Assembly (NCBI RefSeq): GCF_001715975.1
Contig: NZ_MARB01000013.1
Location: forward strand, 1-64,000
Reading direction: 5' to 3'
Source: Candidatus Thiodiazotropha endolucinida
GTDB lineage: Bacteria > Pseudomonadota > Gammaproteobacteria > Chromatiales > Chromatiaceae
Length of the DNA stretch: 64,000 nucleotides
The notes under the pieces are model-generated. The model did not search any database. It saw only the letters and a list, made by a program, of their open reading frames with translations, and was not told the DNA's origin. The stretch's first letter is position 1. Every line of letters starts with the position of its first letter. Position numbers and translations under genes: made by a program. This document shows, in pieces, positions 48,061 through 57,598 of this stretch.

Positions 48061-49248
48061 TCAGTCTTCGAGGGTTTCGGGAAATACCTTGATAATCCGC
48101 GCGCCGATCGCCACTAAAGCCAGTGCTACGGCAATACCTGCGACACCCAGAGCGGCCTCGGGAAATGTGGGGATATAGTTTGCGACCTGGCCATCGAAGA
48201 AGCCGGATTCGATTACCTCTTTGCCTGGAAACAGATTCATTGGGTAAGCCTGTCCCGCTATGACGATGATATAGATCTGAAAGAATCCTCCGATGAGCAC
48301 GGCAACCGAGGCCGCCGCGATTGCCCAGCGGGACTTTTCAAAGGCAGGCGAATAGATCAGAAAAAGCGGAATAATGCTGCCAATGAGTATCTGGCCAATC
48401 CAAAACATCACTGTATAGATACCCCCATCCAACAGGATGAAGCGCTCGATACCATGATGCTGGGTTGCATAGAGATTCGTCAGATTATAAGCCAACACGA
48501 AATAGAGCACTGCGCCGACAAATACACCGAGCAGGTTCTTAAGCCGGGTCAGGCGCAGATCGCCAAGCTCTCTGTCGCCCCACATATAGGCGGCGATAAG
48601 GGTAATAATGAAGAAAGCCAAGCCGTAACTGAAAGACATGATAACGAACATTGGCGCCATGATCGCCGCATCGTATGCCTCGCGAGCCACCAGGAAGCCG
48701 AAAATGGACCCGGTACCCGTGGTGAGCGCAATGCGCCAGAAGAAGGCTGCAAAACCCAACGGACGCTTAAATCTCTCCATACCGCGGTCGATCATCGCCC
48801 AGAGGTAGACAGCGACTATGGCAATGAACCCGCTGTAGAGGATAACGTTCCACGCAAAGATCGATTTGAAATTATACTCCGTCATGGCAACGATCAAGCG
48901 GTCGGGCCTGCCAAGGTCGAGAACCAGCACCATCAAGCCACCTACGAGCAGCCCGATCGCCAAAAGGCCGGAAAAACGACCCAACGGTTTGTACAGTGGA
49001 CCGCCGAAAACAGAGCCGATGGAAGCGACGTTCAATGCACCCGATGCGGCCACGATCAGAAAGATGGCAAAGACGTGTGGCAGGCCCCACACGATCTGGT
49101 TGGACATACCGGTGACCCAGTGGCCCTGATGTTCCATGAAATAGGCAGCGCCCAGACCCACGGCGATAAATGCACCGAGCAGTGCCAAGCCCATCCAGAA
49201 GCGGACAGGTGAGCCGCAGTAGAGCTCGCGGTAGTACATCTTACTCAT
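48061..49248 (-). CDS. dsrP: DsrP, NrfD/PsrC-type membrane subunit
   Basis: A 395-aa integral membrane protein with about ten hydrophobic segments, of the NrfD family that exchanges electrons with quinone. It is part of the DsrMKJOP complex in the cytoplasmic membrane. Motifs such as LGRPDRLIVAMTEYNFKSIFAWNV and LVAREAYDAAI are family-like. It follows dsrO by 22 bp. Confidence 0.93.
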   Translation of the reverse strand: MSKMYYRELYCGSPVRFWMGLALLGAFIAVGLGAAYFMEHQGHWVTGMSNQIVWGLPHVFAIFLIVAASGALNVASIGSVFGGPLYKPLGRFSGLLAIGLLVGGLMVLVLDLGRPDRLIVAMTEYNFKSIFAWNVILYSGFIAIVAVYLWAMIDRGMERFKRPLGFAAFFWRIALTTGTGSIFGFLVAREAYDAAIMAPMFVIMSFSYGLAFFIITLIAAYMWGDRELGDLRLTRLKNLLGVFVGAVLYFVLAYNLTNLYATQHHGIERFILLDGGIYTVMFWIGQILIGSIIPLFLIYSPAFEKSRWAIAAASVAVLIGGFFQIYIIVIAGQAYPMNLFPGKEVIESGFFDGQVANYIPTFPEAALGVAGIAVALALVAIGARIIKVFPETLED

Positions 49249-49270
49249 ATGATTCCAAGCTCCCTACAGA

Positions 49271-50023
49271 TCACAGGTTGAGGTAACGAACACCGGTATT
49301 CAACTCGAGGTCGGCCCGGATCTGTACTGAGTTGCGAGATTTGAGAACCCGACTGATTTCGCTGTTCGGATCCTTCAAATCACCAAATAAAATCGCTGAA
49401 TGACCCTCCTTGTCGCATGCCTCCTGACAGGCCGTCTGCATAACACCGGCATCAATCCTGTGTACACAAAGGGTGCAGGACTCGACACACCCCTTCCCAC
49501 GGGGCGCATTCACCGATTGATCAGTCAGTGCCTCATGCACGAAGGAGCGCGCCTTATAGGGACACGCCATCATACAGTAGCGACAACCGATACAACGGTG
49601 GCGGTCGACAAGCACGACACCATCAATCCGTTTGAATGATGCATTGGTGGGACAGACATCGACGCATGGAGGGTGTTCACAATGTTGGCACATCATAACC
49701 AGGCGATTAACATGGCCGGTCTGCTTGTCTTTCAGTTTGACCGGGCGGATCCACACCGCATCAGTCGCTGGTCTGTCAAACCCGGTCAGGCCATGTTCGT
49801 TGTTACAGGCCTCAACACAGGCACTGCAACCCTCGGCACACTTATTGGCATCGATCAGCATACCCCAACGGTGATTGCCGGACGCCCCCGAAGGTGCCTT
49901 ACCTTTTTCGCTCGCAGCATGCAAAATGACACCAGGCGCCAGGGTCAACGCCCCGGCAGCTGCTACGGTTCCGCCGATAAACTGGCGGCGGTCTACACTC
50001 GGCTGGTCACTCTTATTGCTCAT
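49271..50023 (-). CDS. dsrO: DsrO, periplasmic ferredoxin-type subunit
   Basis: A 250-aa protein with a Tat signal (DRRQFIGGTVAAAGALTLAP) and four [4Fe-4S]-type cysteine groups, including CAEGCSACVEACN, CQHCEHPPCVDVCP, CIGCRYCMMACPYKA and CTLCVHRI. It is the iron-sulfur subunit of DsrMKJOP on the periplasmic side. The ATG at 50023 is 2 bp after the dsrJ stop; the longer frame upstream is dsrJ in another register. Confidence 0.95.
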   Translation of the reverse strand: MSNKSDQPSVDRRQFIGGTVAAAGALTLAPGVILHAASEKGKAPSGASGNHRWGMLIDANKCAEGCSACVEACNNEHGLTGFDRPATDAVWIRPVKLKDKQTGHVNRLVMMCQHCEHPPCVDVCPTNASFKRIDGVVLVDRHRCIGCRYCMMACPYKARSFVHEALTDQSVNAPRGKGCVESCTLCVHRIDAGVMQTACQEACDKEGHSAILFGDLKDPNSEISRVLKSRNSVQIRADLELNTGVRYLNL

Positions 50024-50025
50024 GA

Positions 50026-50496
50026 TCAGTCTCTCTGTCTGCCAGCAGGCTGTTGCACATCCCAGACATGGGTCTGCGCATCCGAATGGTAACCAAGCGA
50101 ATCTCCCCCTCCACTCTCCGCCGGTGTCGTACGATGACACTGAAAACAAGCGGGGCTCACCGCAACGTAACCGTGACAAGCCTGGCAAAATTCGCCTTCA
50201 CTGGTGACCGATACAGCCTGGCCGCTGGAATCCCTTGAGGCGTGGCAATCGATGCACTCGGAAAGACTGTATTTCAAACCACGTATTCCATCTATAACCG
50301 TATCGTCCCTGCTATGCTGGAGAAAATCCATATGGTTGCGACGTATCTCGTCGGTCGGCGCCACACAGCTATCCAACGAGGCTGCCTTGGAATTTTTGGT
50401 TACATATCGACTCTCACCTATGGCCTGCATGGCGGGTAACAGCAGACCAGCCAGCAGTATGATGAGGAGTCTTTTGCTGATGAGAGAACTACGCAT
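50026..50496 (-). CDS. dsrJ: DsrJ, triheme cytochrome c
   Basis: A 156-aa protein with an uncleaved or cleavable N-terminal hydrophobic segment and three haem motifs: CIDCH, CQACH and CFQCH. DsrJ carries three haems with unusual ligands and is part of DsrMKJOP. It is 8 bp downstream of dsrL and 2 bp upstream of dsrO, so all three are tightly coupled. Confidence 0.95.
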   Translation of the reverse strand: MRSSLISKRLLIILLAGLLLPAMQAIGESRYVTKNSKAASLDSCVAPTDEIRRNHMDFLQHSRDDTVIDGIRGLKYSLSECIDCHASRDSSGQAVSVTSEGEFCQACHGYVAVSPACFQCHRTTPAESGGGDSLGYHSDAQTHVWDVQQPAGRQRD

Positions 50497-50504
50497 CTCA
50501 GCTC

Positions 50505-52451
50505 CTATTCACCTAACCCCATCTGGATATATCCTGTGGGACAGACGTCGGTGCAAACATGGCAACCGATACACTTGTTGTAATCGGTATCAACATATCG
50601 ACCCGTGGTCGATTCCGCTTTCTTGACCCGGAAGACCGCGTCTTGCGGGCAGAACACGATGCAGTTGTCGCACTCGAAGCACATGCCGCAGCTCATGCAA
50701 CGTTTGGCTTCTTCCTGTGCCTGCTCCTGATTCAGACTGTTCATACGCTCCTTGAAATGATGCAGTACTTCATCTGCTGTGGGCACATCTTCGGAACGCA
50801 GTAGGCGCGGTGTGAAAGAGAAGTGCCCGAGGAACAGATCATTTGCTGGAATCACTTCCTGGTGAGAACGGTCTTCATAATTATGCACTGCATACTTGGC
50901 ATCGCTGGTACCGCGCATGTCGCCTTCGCTGCTATCAAAGGCCTCGGGTTCCAGGTGGGCTTCTTTCAGCTTGTCCAGGAGGTCGAAGTGGTGCACATCG
51001 ACCTTCGGACGCTTGGCAAGCTCTTTCTTGGTCAAATAGGCATCGATACTCTCGCAGGCGATAGAGGCCTGACCGATGGCGGTGGTCAACAGGTGAGGAC
51101 GAATGATATCGCCGGCCACGAAGTGACCTTCCCTGCCTGGTACCTGATAAAACTTGTCCGCATCCATCAGGTTTTTGTCGTTGGCCATCTCTTCAAGACC
51201 TTCCATATCGGCGCTCTGACCAATCGCTGAAACGATGAGATCGGCCTCCAATGTGCGCTCCGTACCCTCGGTAGGAATCGGAGTCATGCCATCCATGGTG
51301 CAGTCACACACCTTGAGTCCTGTGGCGCGGCCATCATCACCGACAATCACTTCCAACGGCATCACACCGTCCAAAATTTCACAACCCTCGTGCAGCGCAT
51401 CGTGTATCTCGTGCTGTGCAGCAAACATCTTGTCTTTGGTGAACAGGGATGTCAGTGTCGCGTCGGCAGGCGCTGCCCCTTCGGCCAGCGCATCGTCCTG
51501 ATTCATGCTGGTATCGAGCACGACATCTTCAGGATTACCGGCTGTACTGTTCGTACCCAGGCGTCTGGCCACAGAGATTACGTCGATAGAGGTGTCACCA
51601 CCACCGATACAGACCACTTTGTCGGCGGTTACTTTCATGCGGCCTTCATTGAAGGCCTTGAGGAAAGCCACACCGGACACGCAATTGGGGGTACCGACCC
51701 AACCATCCACCGGCAGGTCGCGGCCATTCTGGCACCCAAGCGCCCAGAGAACTGCATCGTGCTCTTTTTCGATATCGGCTACAGGAACATCGGAGCCGAC
51801 CTTGACACCGGCCCGGATCTCAACGCCCATATCGACGATTCGTTGGATTTCCGCCTGCAGTTTGTCGCGTGGGATACGATAGTTTGGAATACCGTAGCGC
51901 ATCATACCGCCAAGCTCGGGATCCTTCTCGAAAACGGTCACAGCATGCCCCATCTTACGCAGTTGAAAAGCAGCCGCCATACCGGCGGGACCACCACCGA
52001 TAACAGCCACCTTCTTACCGGTATCAGCTCCCGGAGTGAATTTGAAACCCTTCTCGATAGCGGTATCACCGATGTATTGTTCAACAGCGTTGATACCTAC
52101 GAAGTCCTCGACTTCGTTACGGTTACAGCCATCCTGACAAGGCGCCGGACATACTCTGCCCATCATGGAAGGAAAGGGATTGGCCTCTACAGCACGTTCG
52201 AATGCATACTGTTCCCACTCCATGCCTTCGGAAGGCTTTTCCTGTTCACGCACGATTGCCAGCCAACCACGGATATCGTGGCCGGAGGGGCAGCCGCCCT
52301 GGCAAGGTGGCGTGCGATTGATATAGGTAGGGCACTTATAGGAGGTGTCTTCAAGGAAGATTTTATCACCCCAGTCATCCCACTCGTTTTCACCGTCTTC
52401 AAAACGGCGCCAAGTAATCTGTTTTTTCATCTCTTCGCTAGGAGTTGCCAT
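50505..52451 (-). CDS. dsrL: DsrL, NAD(P)-linked iron-sulfur flavoprotein
   Basis: A 648-aa flavoprotein related to the small subunit of glutamate synthase. It has an N-terminal cysteine cluster (CPAPCQDGCNRNEV), the FAD motif GGGPAGMAAAFQLRKMGH, an NAD(P) domain with GGGDTSIDV, and C-terminal ferredoxin motifs CMSCGMCFECDNC and CIGCHVCTDVCPTG. It is required for sulfur oxidation and links DsrAB to NAD(P). Gap to dsrK is 78 bp. Confidence 0.95.
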   Translation of the reverse strand: MATPSEEMKKQITWRRFEDGENEWDDWGDKIFLEDTSYKCPTYINRTPPCQGGCPSGHDIRGWLAIVREQEKPSEGMEWEQYAFERAVEANPFPSMMGRVCPAPCQDGCNRNEVEDFVGINAVEQYIGDTAIEKGFKFTPGADTGKKVAVIGGGPAGMAAAFQLRKMGHAVTVFEKDPELGGMMRYGIPNYRIPRDKLQAEIQRIVDMGVEIRAGVKVGSDVPVADIEKEHDAVLWALGCQNGRDLPVDGWVGTPNCVSGVAFLKAFNEGRMKVTADKVVCIGGGDTSIDVISVARRLGTNSTAGNPEDVVLDTSMNQDDALAEGAAPADATLTSLFTKDKMFAAQHEIHDALHEGCEILDGVMPLEVIVGDDGRATGLKVCDCTMDGMTPIPTEGTERTLEADLIVSAIGQSADMEGLEEMANDKNLMDADKFYQVPGREGHFVAGDIIRPHLLTTAIGQASIACESIDAYLTKKELAKRPKVDVHHFDLLDKLKEAHLEPEAFDSSEGDMRGTSDAKYAVHNYEDRSHQEVIPANDLFLGHFSFTPRLLRSEDVPTADEVLHHFKERMNSLNQEQAQEEAKRCMSCGMCFECDNCIVFCPQDAVFRVKKAESTTGRYVDTDYNKCIGCHVCTDVCPTGYIQMGLGE

Positions 52452-52529
52452 TTTCAGTCTCCTCTTGGAACTTGTCCTGGTCGTGCCCTACCCGGGGTAG
52501 GAATCGTAGTTTGCGCTAGTTATCGTGTT

Positions 52530-54068
52530 TTATTCATCATCGTCTTCGCCGTAGCCGGGAGCTTCCTCGGGTGGCGTCTTTCTGTTCATCACAATTGCAT
52601 TGCTCACCAATTGATGAACACTGACGATCTGAAACATATCCATGCCGTAATAAGGGAACACCTTGCTGAACTGGCTCTTGCATATGGCACAGATTGCCGC
52701 AAGGTGAGTAACGCCCTTTTCGCCCATGACATTCTTGAATGCGGTCATTCGTGGCTTGGCGCCCTTCACCCGGACCTCCATCAGGTCGTCGGTCAGCAGA
52801 CCGCCGCCACCGCCGCAGCAGAAGGTACGCTCATGGATGGTGTCCCACTCCATGTCGTGATAGTTGTTGACAACCGCCTTGATCACCTTGCGGGGTATCT
52901 CGAACTGACCGCCCGGCTTGTCGCCCATGCGCGATGCGCGGGCCACGTTGCAGGAGTCGTGAAAGGTGATCGACATATCGTCGTTCTCAGACTTGTCGAA
53001 CTCCAGGGTGCCCTGCTCTATCTCATTCAGGGTGAACTCGCAGATGTGCTGCGGCACCGGATAGTCGGGGTTGAGAAAATCGAACGGTCCTGCCAAGGTA
53101 TTCAAAAAGCTGTAGGCGATACGCCAGGCGTGTCCGCATTCTCCGAAGACAATGCGTTTCACTCCCAACTCCAACGCCGCCTCGCGTATGCGCAGGGAGA
53201 CGCGACGCATGTTCTCGTAGCTACCGATAAACATACCGAAGTTGCCTGCCTCGGAGGCCTTGGTGCTGAGCGTCCAGCTGACGCCCGCTTCGTGAAAGAC
53301 CTTGCCGTAACCGATCAAACCGTCCACATGGGGCTCAGCGAAAAAGTCAGCAGAAGGTGTCACGAGTAGGATTTCAGCGCCTTTTACGTCCAGCGGATAT
53401 TTGACCGCTACATCGGTCTCCTCCCAGACGTCCTCTTCCAGACCCTCAAGGGTGTCTTCAATGGCAGGCCCTGGCAGTCCCAGGTTGTTACCGATCTTGT
53501 GGACCTTGCCGATGATCTCGTTGCAGTATTTTTGTCCGATGCCGATGGAGTCGAGTATCTCCCTGGCCGCCATCGAGATCTCCGCGGTATCGATGCCATA
53601 GGGACAGAAGACCGAACAGCGACGGCACTGGGAGCACTGATGGAAATAGCTGTACCAGTCGTCGATCACCACTTCGGTGAGATCCACCGCACCGACCAGT
53701 TTGGGAAAGTACTTGCCGGCGAAGGTGAAATAGCGGCGATAGACCTTACGCAACAGATCCTGCCTGCCCACCGGCATATTTTTCGGATCTTGCGTACCGA
53801 GATAGTAGTGGCATTTGTCGGTACAGGAACCGCACTTCACACAGGCATCCATGAACACCTGGAATGAACGATAGCGGCTTAACAGATCGCCCATCTTGTC
53901 GATGGCGACCTCCTTCCAGTTCTCCACCTTTTCACCAGGAAAGCCCAAAGCCTCCTGATGTTCGGGCTTGGCCACGAAGCAGGTGATATGCTCCATGGTA
54001 CCGTCAACCAGTTTCGGAACCTCAATGAATTCTGTCAGTTCCGGTGTTTCAAACTCAGCTCCAGCCAT
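52530..54068 (-). CDS. dsrK: DsrK, HdrD-like iron-sulfur subunit
   Basis: A 512-aa protein with two [4Fe-4S] ferredoxin motifs (CVKCGSCTDKCHY and CSQCRRCSVFCPYG) and two CCG-type domains (including CNVARASRMG and FCCGGGGGLLTDD). It is the catalytic-type subunit of DsrMKJOP on the cytoplasmic side and is thought to reduce or oxidise the DsrC disulfide or trisulfide. It follows dsrM by 18 bp. Confidence 0.96.
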   Translation of the reverse strand: MAGAEFETPELTEFIEVPKLVDGTMEHITCFVAKPEHQEALGFPGEKVENWKEVAIDKMGDLLSRYRSFQVFMDACVKCGSCTDKCHYYLGTQDPKNMPVGRQDLLRKVYRRYFTFAGKYFPKLVGAVDLTEVVIDDWYSYFHQCSQCRRCSVFCPYGIDTAEISMAAREILDSIGIGQKYCNEIIGKVHKIGNNLGLPGPAIEDTLEGLEEDVWEETDVAVKYPLDVKGAEILLVTPSADFFAEPHVDGLIGYGKVFHEAGVSWTLSTKASEAGNFGMFIGSYENMRRVSLRIREAALELGVKRIVFGECGHAWRIAYSFLNTLAGPFDFLNPDYPVPQHICEFTLNEIEQGTLEFDKSENDDMSITFHDSCNVARASRMGDKPGGQFEIPRKVIKAVVNNYHDMEWDTIHERTFCCGGGGGLLTDDLMEVRVKGAKPRMTAFKNVMGEKGVTHLAAICAICKSQFSKVFPYYGMDMFQIVSVHQLVSNAIVMNRKTPPEEAPGYGEDDDE

Positions 54069-54086
54069 TTGTAAACCTCATAGGCC

Positions 54087-54809
54087 TTAGGATTCTTCGA
54101 GCTTTCTTGCCCAATCAACCAGATGGCGTTTTTCACGCGGATTGTCCACCTGATTACGGGTTGGGCTGAAAAAGACACCCGGTATGTGCAGCAATTTACT
54201 GAACGGCAGAAGCAGCATCAGTACCGCCACCAGGGTCAGATGAACAAGCAGAACCGGGTCCATGGGAAGATCGCCGCCGCTGAATGTCCAGAAACCGGTA
54301 AAGAACTGCTTGACGGCAACCACATCAGTATGGATCAGGAATGTCATTGTCGCACCGCTCAGGCCGATAAAAATCAGCAGCAGCAGCCATAGAAAATCGG
54401 ATGGAGAGGAGATGTAGCGGACGCGATCGACGAATATTCTCCGGATCAGCAGTCCGGCAAGCCCTGCAATCATGGCAAAGGCCGCATATTTACCAAAGGG
54501 TTGAATCAATTGTATCGGCAGCCACACAGGGTCGATAAAATAACGGACATGCCGCGCGAGAACCAGAAACAGCCCCATGTGAAACATCCAGGAAAAGACC
54601 CAGGTCCACTTGGTGCTCTTGAACAAACTCTCAAAAAAAACGACTTCGCGAAACATCCGTAGAACCACACCAGTCTGATTGACAGGCGCCGGTGTGGTCG
54701 GAATCTTTAATGGAGCAGGCGTTCTGGCGTACTGGACAATTTTCCTGGCCAGTCCAAGGACAAGAACTAAGGTCGCTACGATAAACAGCAACGCGTAGGC
54801 AAATGACAT
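54087..54809 (-). CDS. dsrM: DsrM, b-type cytochrome membrane subunit
   Basis: A 240-aa membrane protein of the NarI/HdrE family with about six membrane segments and histidines for two b haems (the MFHMGLFLVLARH and KLLHIPGVFF regions). It connects the quinone pool to DsrK. It lies 78 bp after dsrC, with a stable hairpin between. Confidence 0.95.
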   Translation of the reverse strand: MSFAYALLFIVATLVLVLGLARKIVQYARTPAPLKIPTTPAPVNQTGVVLRMFREVVFFESLFKSTKWTWVFSWMFHMGLFLVLARHVRYFIDPVWLPIQLIQPFGKYAAFAMIAGLAGLLIRRIFVDRVRYISSPSDFLWLLLLIFIGLSGATMTFLIHTDVVAVKQFFTGFWTFSGGDLPMDPVLLVHLTLVAVLMLLLPFSKLLHIPGVFFSPTRNQVDNPREKRHLVDWARKLEES

Positions 54810-54844
54810 AATCCTGCGTTCCTCAAAAAATGATCAAGTGATTT

Positions 54845-54875
54845 GCGATGGAGGGACAATAAGCACCTCCATCGC
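54845..54875 (-). other. 10-bp hairpin between dsrC and dsrM
   Basis: GCGATGGAGG (54845-54854) and its exact complement (54866-54875) with an 11-nt loop. There is no T-run after it on the minus strand, so it is more likely an mRNA-stabilising or attenuating element. DsrC is needed in larger amounts than the membrane subunits. Confidence 0.65.
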
Positions 54876-54887
54876 AAGCACGTGCCT

Positions 54888-55220
54888 TTAGATACAGCCA
54901 GTCGGTTTAGGCAGACCGGCAAAACGGCAAGCCTGCTTGCCTGGGCCATATGGAAACAGGGCATAAAGATATTTTGAGTTACCTTTATCCTTACCCAGCT
55001 TCTTACCTACAGCCTTGGTCAGTACACGAACCGCAGGAGCAATCTGATATTCTTCATAGTACTCACGCAGGAAGTTGATGATCTCCCAATGCTCGTCGGT
55101 CAGTGGCAGGTCATCTTCCGCAGCCATTGCCTCGGCAACAGCGGGCTCCCAATCGGCCAGATTGGTCAGGTAACCCTCTTCATCAGTTTCGAAGGTTTTG
55201 CCGTTAGCTTCGATAGCCAT
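54888..55220 (-). CDS. dsrC: DsrC, sulfur carrier with two redox cysteines
   Basis: A 110-aa protein of the TusE/DsrC/DsvC family. Its flexible C-terminus ACRFAGLPKPTGCI has CysB (C98) and CysA (C109), 11 residues apart, the two that form the trisulfide intermediate. It is the substrate-carrying partner of DsrAB and DsrMK. It is 44 bp downstream of dsrH. Confidence 0.97.
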   Translation of the reverse strand: MAIEANGKTFETDEEGYLTNLADWEPAVAEAMAAEDDLPLTDEHWEIINFLREYYEEYQIAPAVRVLTKAVGKKLGKDKGNSKYLYALFPYGPGKQACRFAGLPKPTGCI

Positions 55221-55264
55221 ATTTTCTCTCCCAGATAGAGTTGAAAGTTATTCAGTTAATACAA

Positions 55265-55570
55265 TCAGACCCAGGCCTGTACCTTGTCATTCTCTGCGGC
55301 GAGACTGACAAACCTGGCGTAGTCCACAATTTCGATGCCGTCAGCGACCTTGTCTTCGCTTACACCGCGAGCCTTAAGGTCCGGGCCCAGTACATAGAAA
55401 TTCACACCATCTTTGGCAGCAATCTTCTGTGTGCAGTCAGTACCTTTGATCGCACCATAAATGCCGTCTTCGTACATAAGGACCGAACTGCCTGTTTTGG
55501 CGTAGGCCAGACAGCTATCCATTGAAGACTTTTCAAAAGGTGATTTGTTAACAGTATGTAGGGTACTCAT
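55265..55570 (-). CDS. dsrH: DsrH (TusB-like) sulfurtransferase subunit
   Basis: A 101-aa protein of the DsrH/TusB fold, with a conserved cysteine near residue 20 (the DSCLAYAK block). It forms the DsrE2F2H2 hexamer that passes sulfur to DsrC. It follows dsrF by 15 bp. Confidence 0.93.
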   Translation of the reverse strand: MSTLHTVNKSPFEKSSMDSCLAYAKTGSSVLMYEDGIYGAIKGTDCTQKIAAKDGVNFYVLGPDLKARGVSEDKVADGIEIVDYARFVSLAAENDKVQAWV

Positions 55571-55585
55571 TCGCTCGTCTCCGAC

Positions 55586-56002
55586 TTAGAAGCTGAACAT
55601 GACATCTTGTTCTTCCATGATGTCCGTCATTTCAGCGCGACTGACCACACGGATAGAGTCCTTTTCCGCCCAATCATCATCTTCATCCTCGTAGGTTAGA
55701 GGCATCAGGTCATCCAAGGTCAATCCTCGCTCCTCCAATGACTCCTTCTCTACATACAGTTTGGTGACATCGTAATCACCAAGCGCCTGGTAGGTGGGTG
55801 AGAAGTTCTTCATATCCACTCCAGCCGTATCCTGTCCTTTGACCAGCTGATAGACCCCGTCATCCAGAAAAGCCAGGCTGACATCCTGATCAAACGCAGC
55901 GCCGATCAATACAACCTCAAGTGACTCCCAGGCATAGATGGTGCCGTAGGGGGCCCGACGGTTGAGGTACATGAACTTTTTAATATCTTCAGACATCGTC
56001 AA
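55586..56002 (-). CDS. dsrF: DsrF (TusC-like) sulfurtransferase subunit
   Basis: A 138-aa protein of the DsrF/TusC family with the APYGTIYAWESLEVVLIGAAF and VSLAFLDDGVYQLVKGQD blocks. It carries no active-site cysteine, as usual for DsrF. It is 9 bp downstream of dsrE and structural in DsrEFH. Confidence 0.93.
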   Translation of the reverse strand: MTMSEDIKKFMYLNRRAPYGTIYAWESLEVVLIGAAFDQDVSLAFLDDGVYQLVKGQDTAGVDMKNFSPTYQALGDYDVTKLYVEKESLEERGLTLDDLMPLTYEDEDDDWAEKDSIRVVSRAEMTDIMEEQDVMFSF

Positions 56003-56011
56003 CCCCTATAC

Positions 56012-56404
56012 TCAATCACCGAATACCACCAGTCGTTCCGACTGGATGCCCGCCTCGACCAACTGACCGAGACCGGAGATGCGAAAACCTTCAGCAATGT
56101 TCTGCGCATCCTTACCGTTGCGCTGCATCTCACCCTCGTCGACGATACCCCGCCGCTGGGCGGCGGCCACGCAAACCACCAGGTCGAGATCGTGTTGTTT
56201 ACCCAGCTCGGACCAACGCTTGACAATGTTCCGATCATCTTGCGGAGGTGTTGTCAGATTGGTGCCGTTGTTGACGCCGTCGTGATAGAAGAAGACACGC
56301 ATAATCTCATGTCCGGCTTCCAGTGCAGCTTTGGTGAACTGGTACGCAGAGTCCGTGGCTTGGTGCTGATAAGGACCCTCATTTACCTGAATCGCGAATT
56401 TCAT
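56012..56404 (-). CDS. dsrE: DsrE (TusD-like) sulfurtransferase subunit
   Basis: A 130-aa protein with the active-site cysteine in DLVVCVAAAQRRG (C78), the residue that binds persulfide in DsrE. It also shows the KFAIQVNEGPYQHQA start and the FFYHDGVNNGT block. Gap to dsrB is 40 bp. Confidence 0.95.
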   Translation of the reverse strand: MKFAIQVNEGPYQHQATDSAYQFTKAALEAGHEIMRVFFYHDGVNNGTNLTTPPQDDRNIVKRWSELGKQHDLDLVVCVAAAQRRGIVDEGEMQRNGKDAQNIAEGFRISGLGQLVEAGIQSERLVVFGD

Positions 56405-56444
56405 CAGTAGACCTTCCTGTTATTGCCCAAACGAATTTCCTGAA

Positions 56445-57515
56445 TTAGAAGCGGATATGCGCAGAGGCATTCAGGTTGTTACGGCTGCCACGCCAATTAT
56501 CGATGTGATATTTGGTGAAAGGCAGACCGGTCTTCTCGAAGAATTTCGGCCAACCGATACGCTCAGCCCACTCACCGATACGCTCCCAATCCTTGGCGTC
56601 TTCCTTGTAGGCGCTGAGGATCTGCTTGACCACGGTGGAAACTTCGGGCCAGCGCGGCGGATTGTTCGGCACACCGGCAGCCACCAGCTTGTGGAAGGTC
56701 GGCTTGGAGCGGGCATTGGAGTTCTTGCCGCCTACCCAGATCGCAAACTTGGAATGCTCCGGATCGTTGATCTGCATGGGAGGACAGGGCGGAAAGCAGG
56801 CACCGCAGCAGATGCACTTCTTCTCGTCCACTTCCAGGGAGGGCTTACCGTTGACCATGGCGGGACGGATGGCCGCTACCGGGCAGCGGGCCACGACCGA
56901 AGGACGCTCACAAACGTTGGCGACCTGGGTATGGTCAATCTTCGGCGGCTTGGTGTGCTGGATATTGATGGCGATATCACCCTGGCCACCACAGTTGATC
57001 TGGCAGCAGGAGGTGGTAATGCGCACACGGTTAGGCATCTCTTCCTTGGTGAACTCATCGTAGAGATCGTCCATCAGAGCCTTAACCGCACCAGAGGCGT
57101 CAGTACCGGGGATATCACAATGCAGCCAGCCCTGGGTGTGCGAGATCATAGAGACCGAAGGACCAGTACCACCGATCGGGAAGCCCTCAGACTCCAGCTT
57201 ATCGATCAGAGGCTGAACCTTGGACTCCTCGCTGACCATATACTCGATGTTGGAGCGAATGGTGAAGCGGACATAGCCTTCGGCAAACTCGTCGGCGATG
57301 TCCATCAGCTTGCGGATGGTGTAGACATCCATCTGACGCTGGGTGCCGGCACGTACGGTCCAGATGCTGTCACCGCTCTTGGCGACGTGATGCAACACAC
57401 CGGGGCGTGGACGCTCATGATAAGCCCACTGGCCGTAATTATTCTTCAGCACGGGGTGTAAGTAGGGCTCCATCTCCGGGACGCCACTCTCAATCGGCAT
57501 ACGAACTTCCGACAT
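56445..57515 (-). CDS. dsrB: Dissimilatory sulfite reductase beta subunit
   Basis: A 356-aa sirohaem/Fe-S protein: cysteine motif TTSCCQINCGG with the sirohaem region, and the ferredoxin motif CICCGACFPPCPPM near residue 240. The start at 57515 is preferred because GGAGG precedes it; a frame start 12 nt upstream is a TTG without a separate site. It forms the alpha2beta2 enzyme with DsrA. The oxidative (reverse) direction is inferred from the presence of dsrEFH and dsrL. Confidence 0.97.
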   Translation of the reverse strand: MSEVRMPIESGVPEMEPYLHPVLKNNYGQWAYHERPRPGVLHHVAKSGDSIWTVRAGTQRQMDVYTIRKLMDIADEFAEGYVRFTIRSNIEYMVSEESKVQPLIDKLESEGFPIGGTGPSVSMISHTQGWLHCDIPGTDASGAVKALMDDLYDEFTKEEMPNRVRITTSCCQINCGGQGDIAINIQHTKPPKIDHTQVANVCERPSVVARCPVAAIRPAMVNGKPSLEVDEKKCICCGACFPPCPPMQINDPEHSKFAIWVGGKNSNARSKPTFHKLVAAGVPNNPPRWPEVSTVVKQILSAYKEDAKDWERIGEWAERIGWPKFFEKTGLPFTKYHIDNWRGSRNNLNASAHIRF

Positions 57516-57598
57516 ACCTACCTCCAAAAAAATAGGGTAATTGATTCGTTTTAAGGGGCAATCGAGCGAACCCGTTGCCCCTTATAGCTAGATCGGTG

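Noticed and set aside
51390-53369. 659-codon open frame on the plus strand
   Set aside because: It is antisense to dsrL and dsrK, which have clear Fe-S and FAD motifs. The long open frame is a by-product of their codon use.
56457-57461. 334-codon open frame on the plus strand
   Set aside because: It is antisense to dsrB, whose cysteine motifs are conserved; the antisense product shows no family features.
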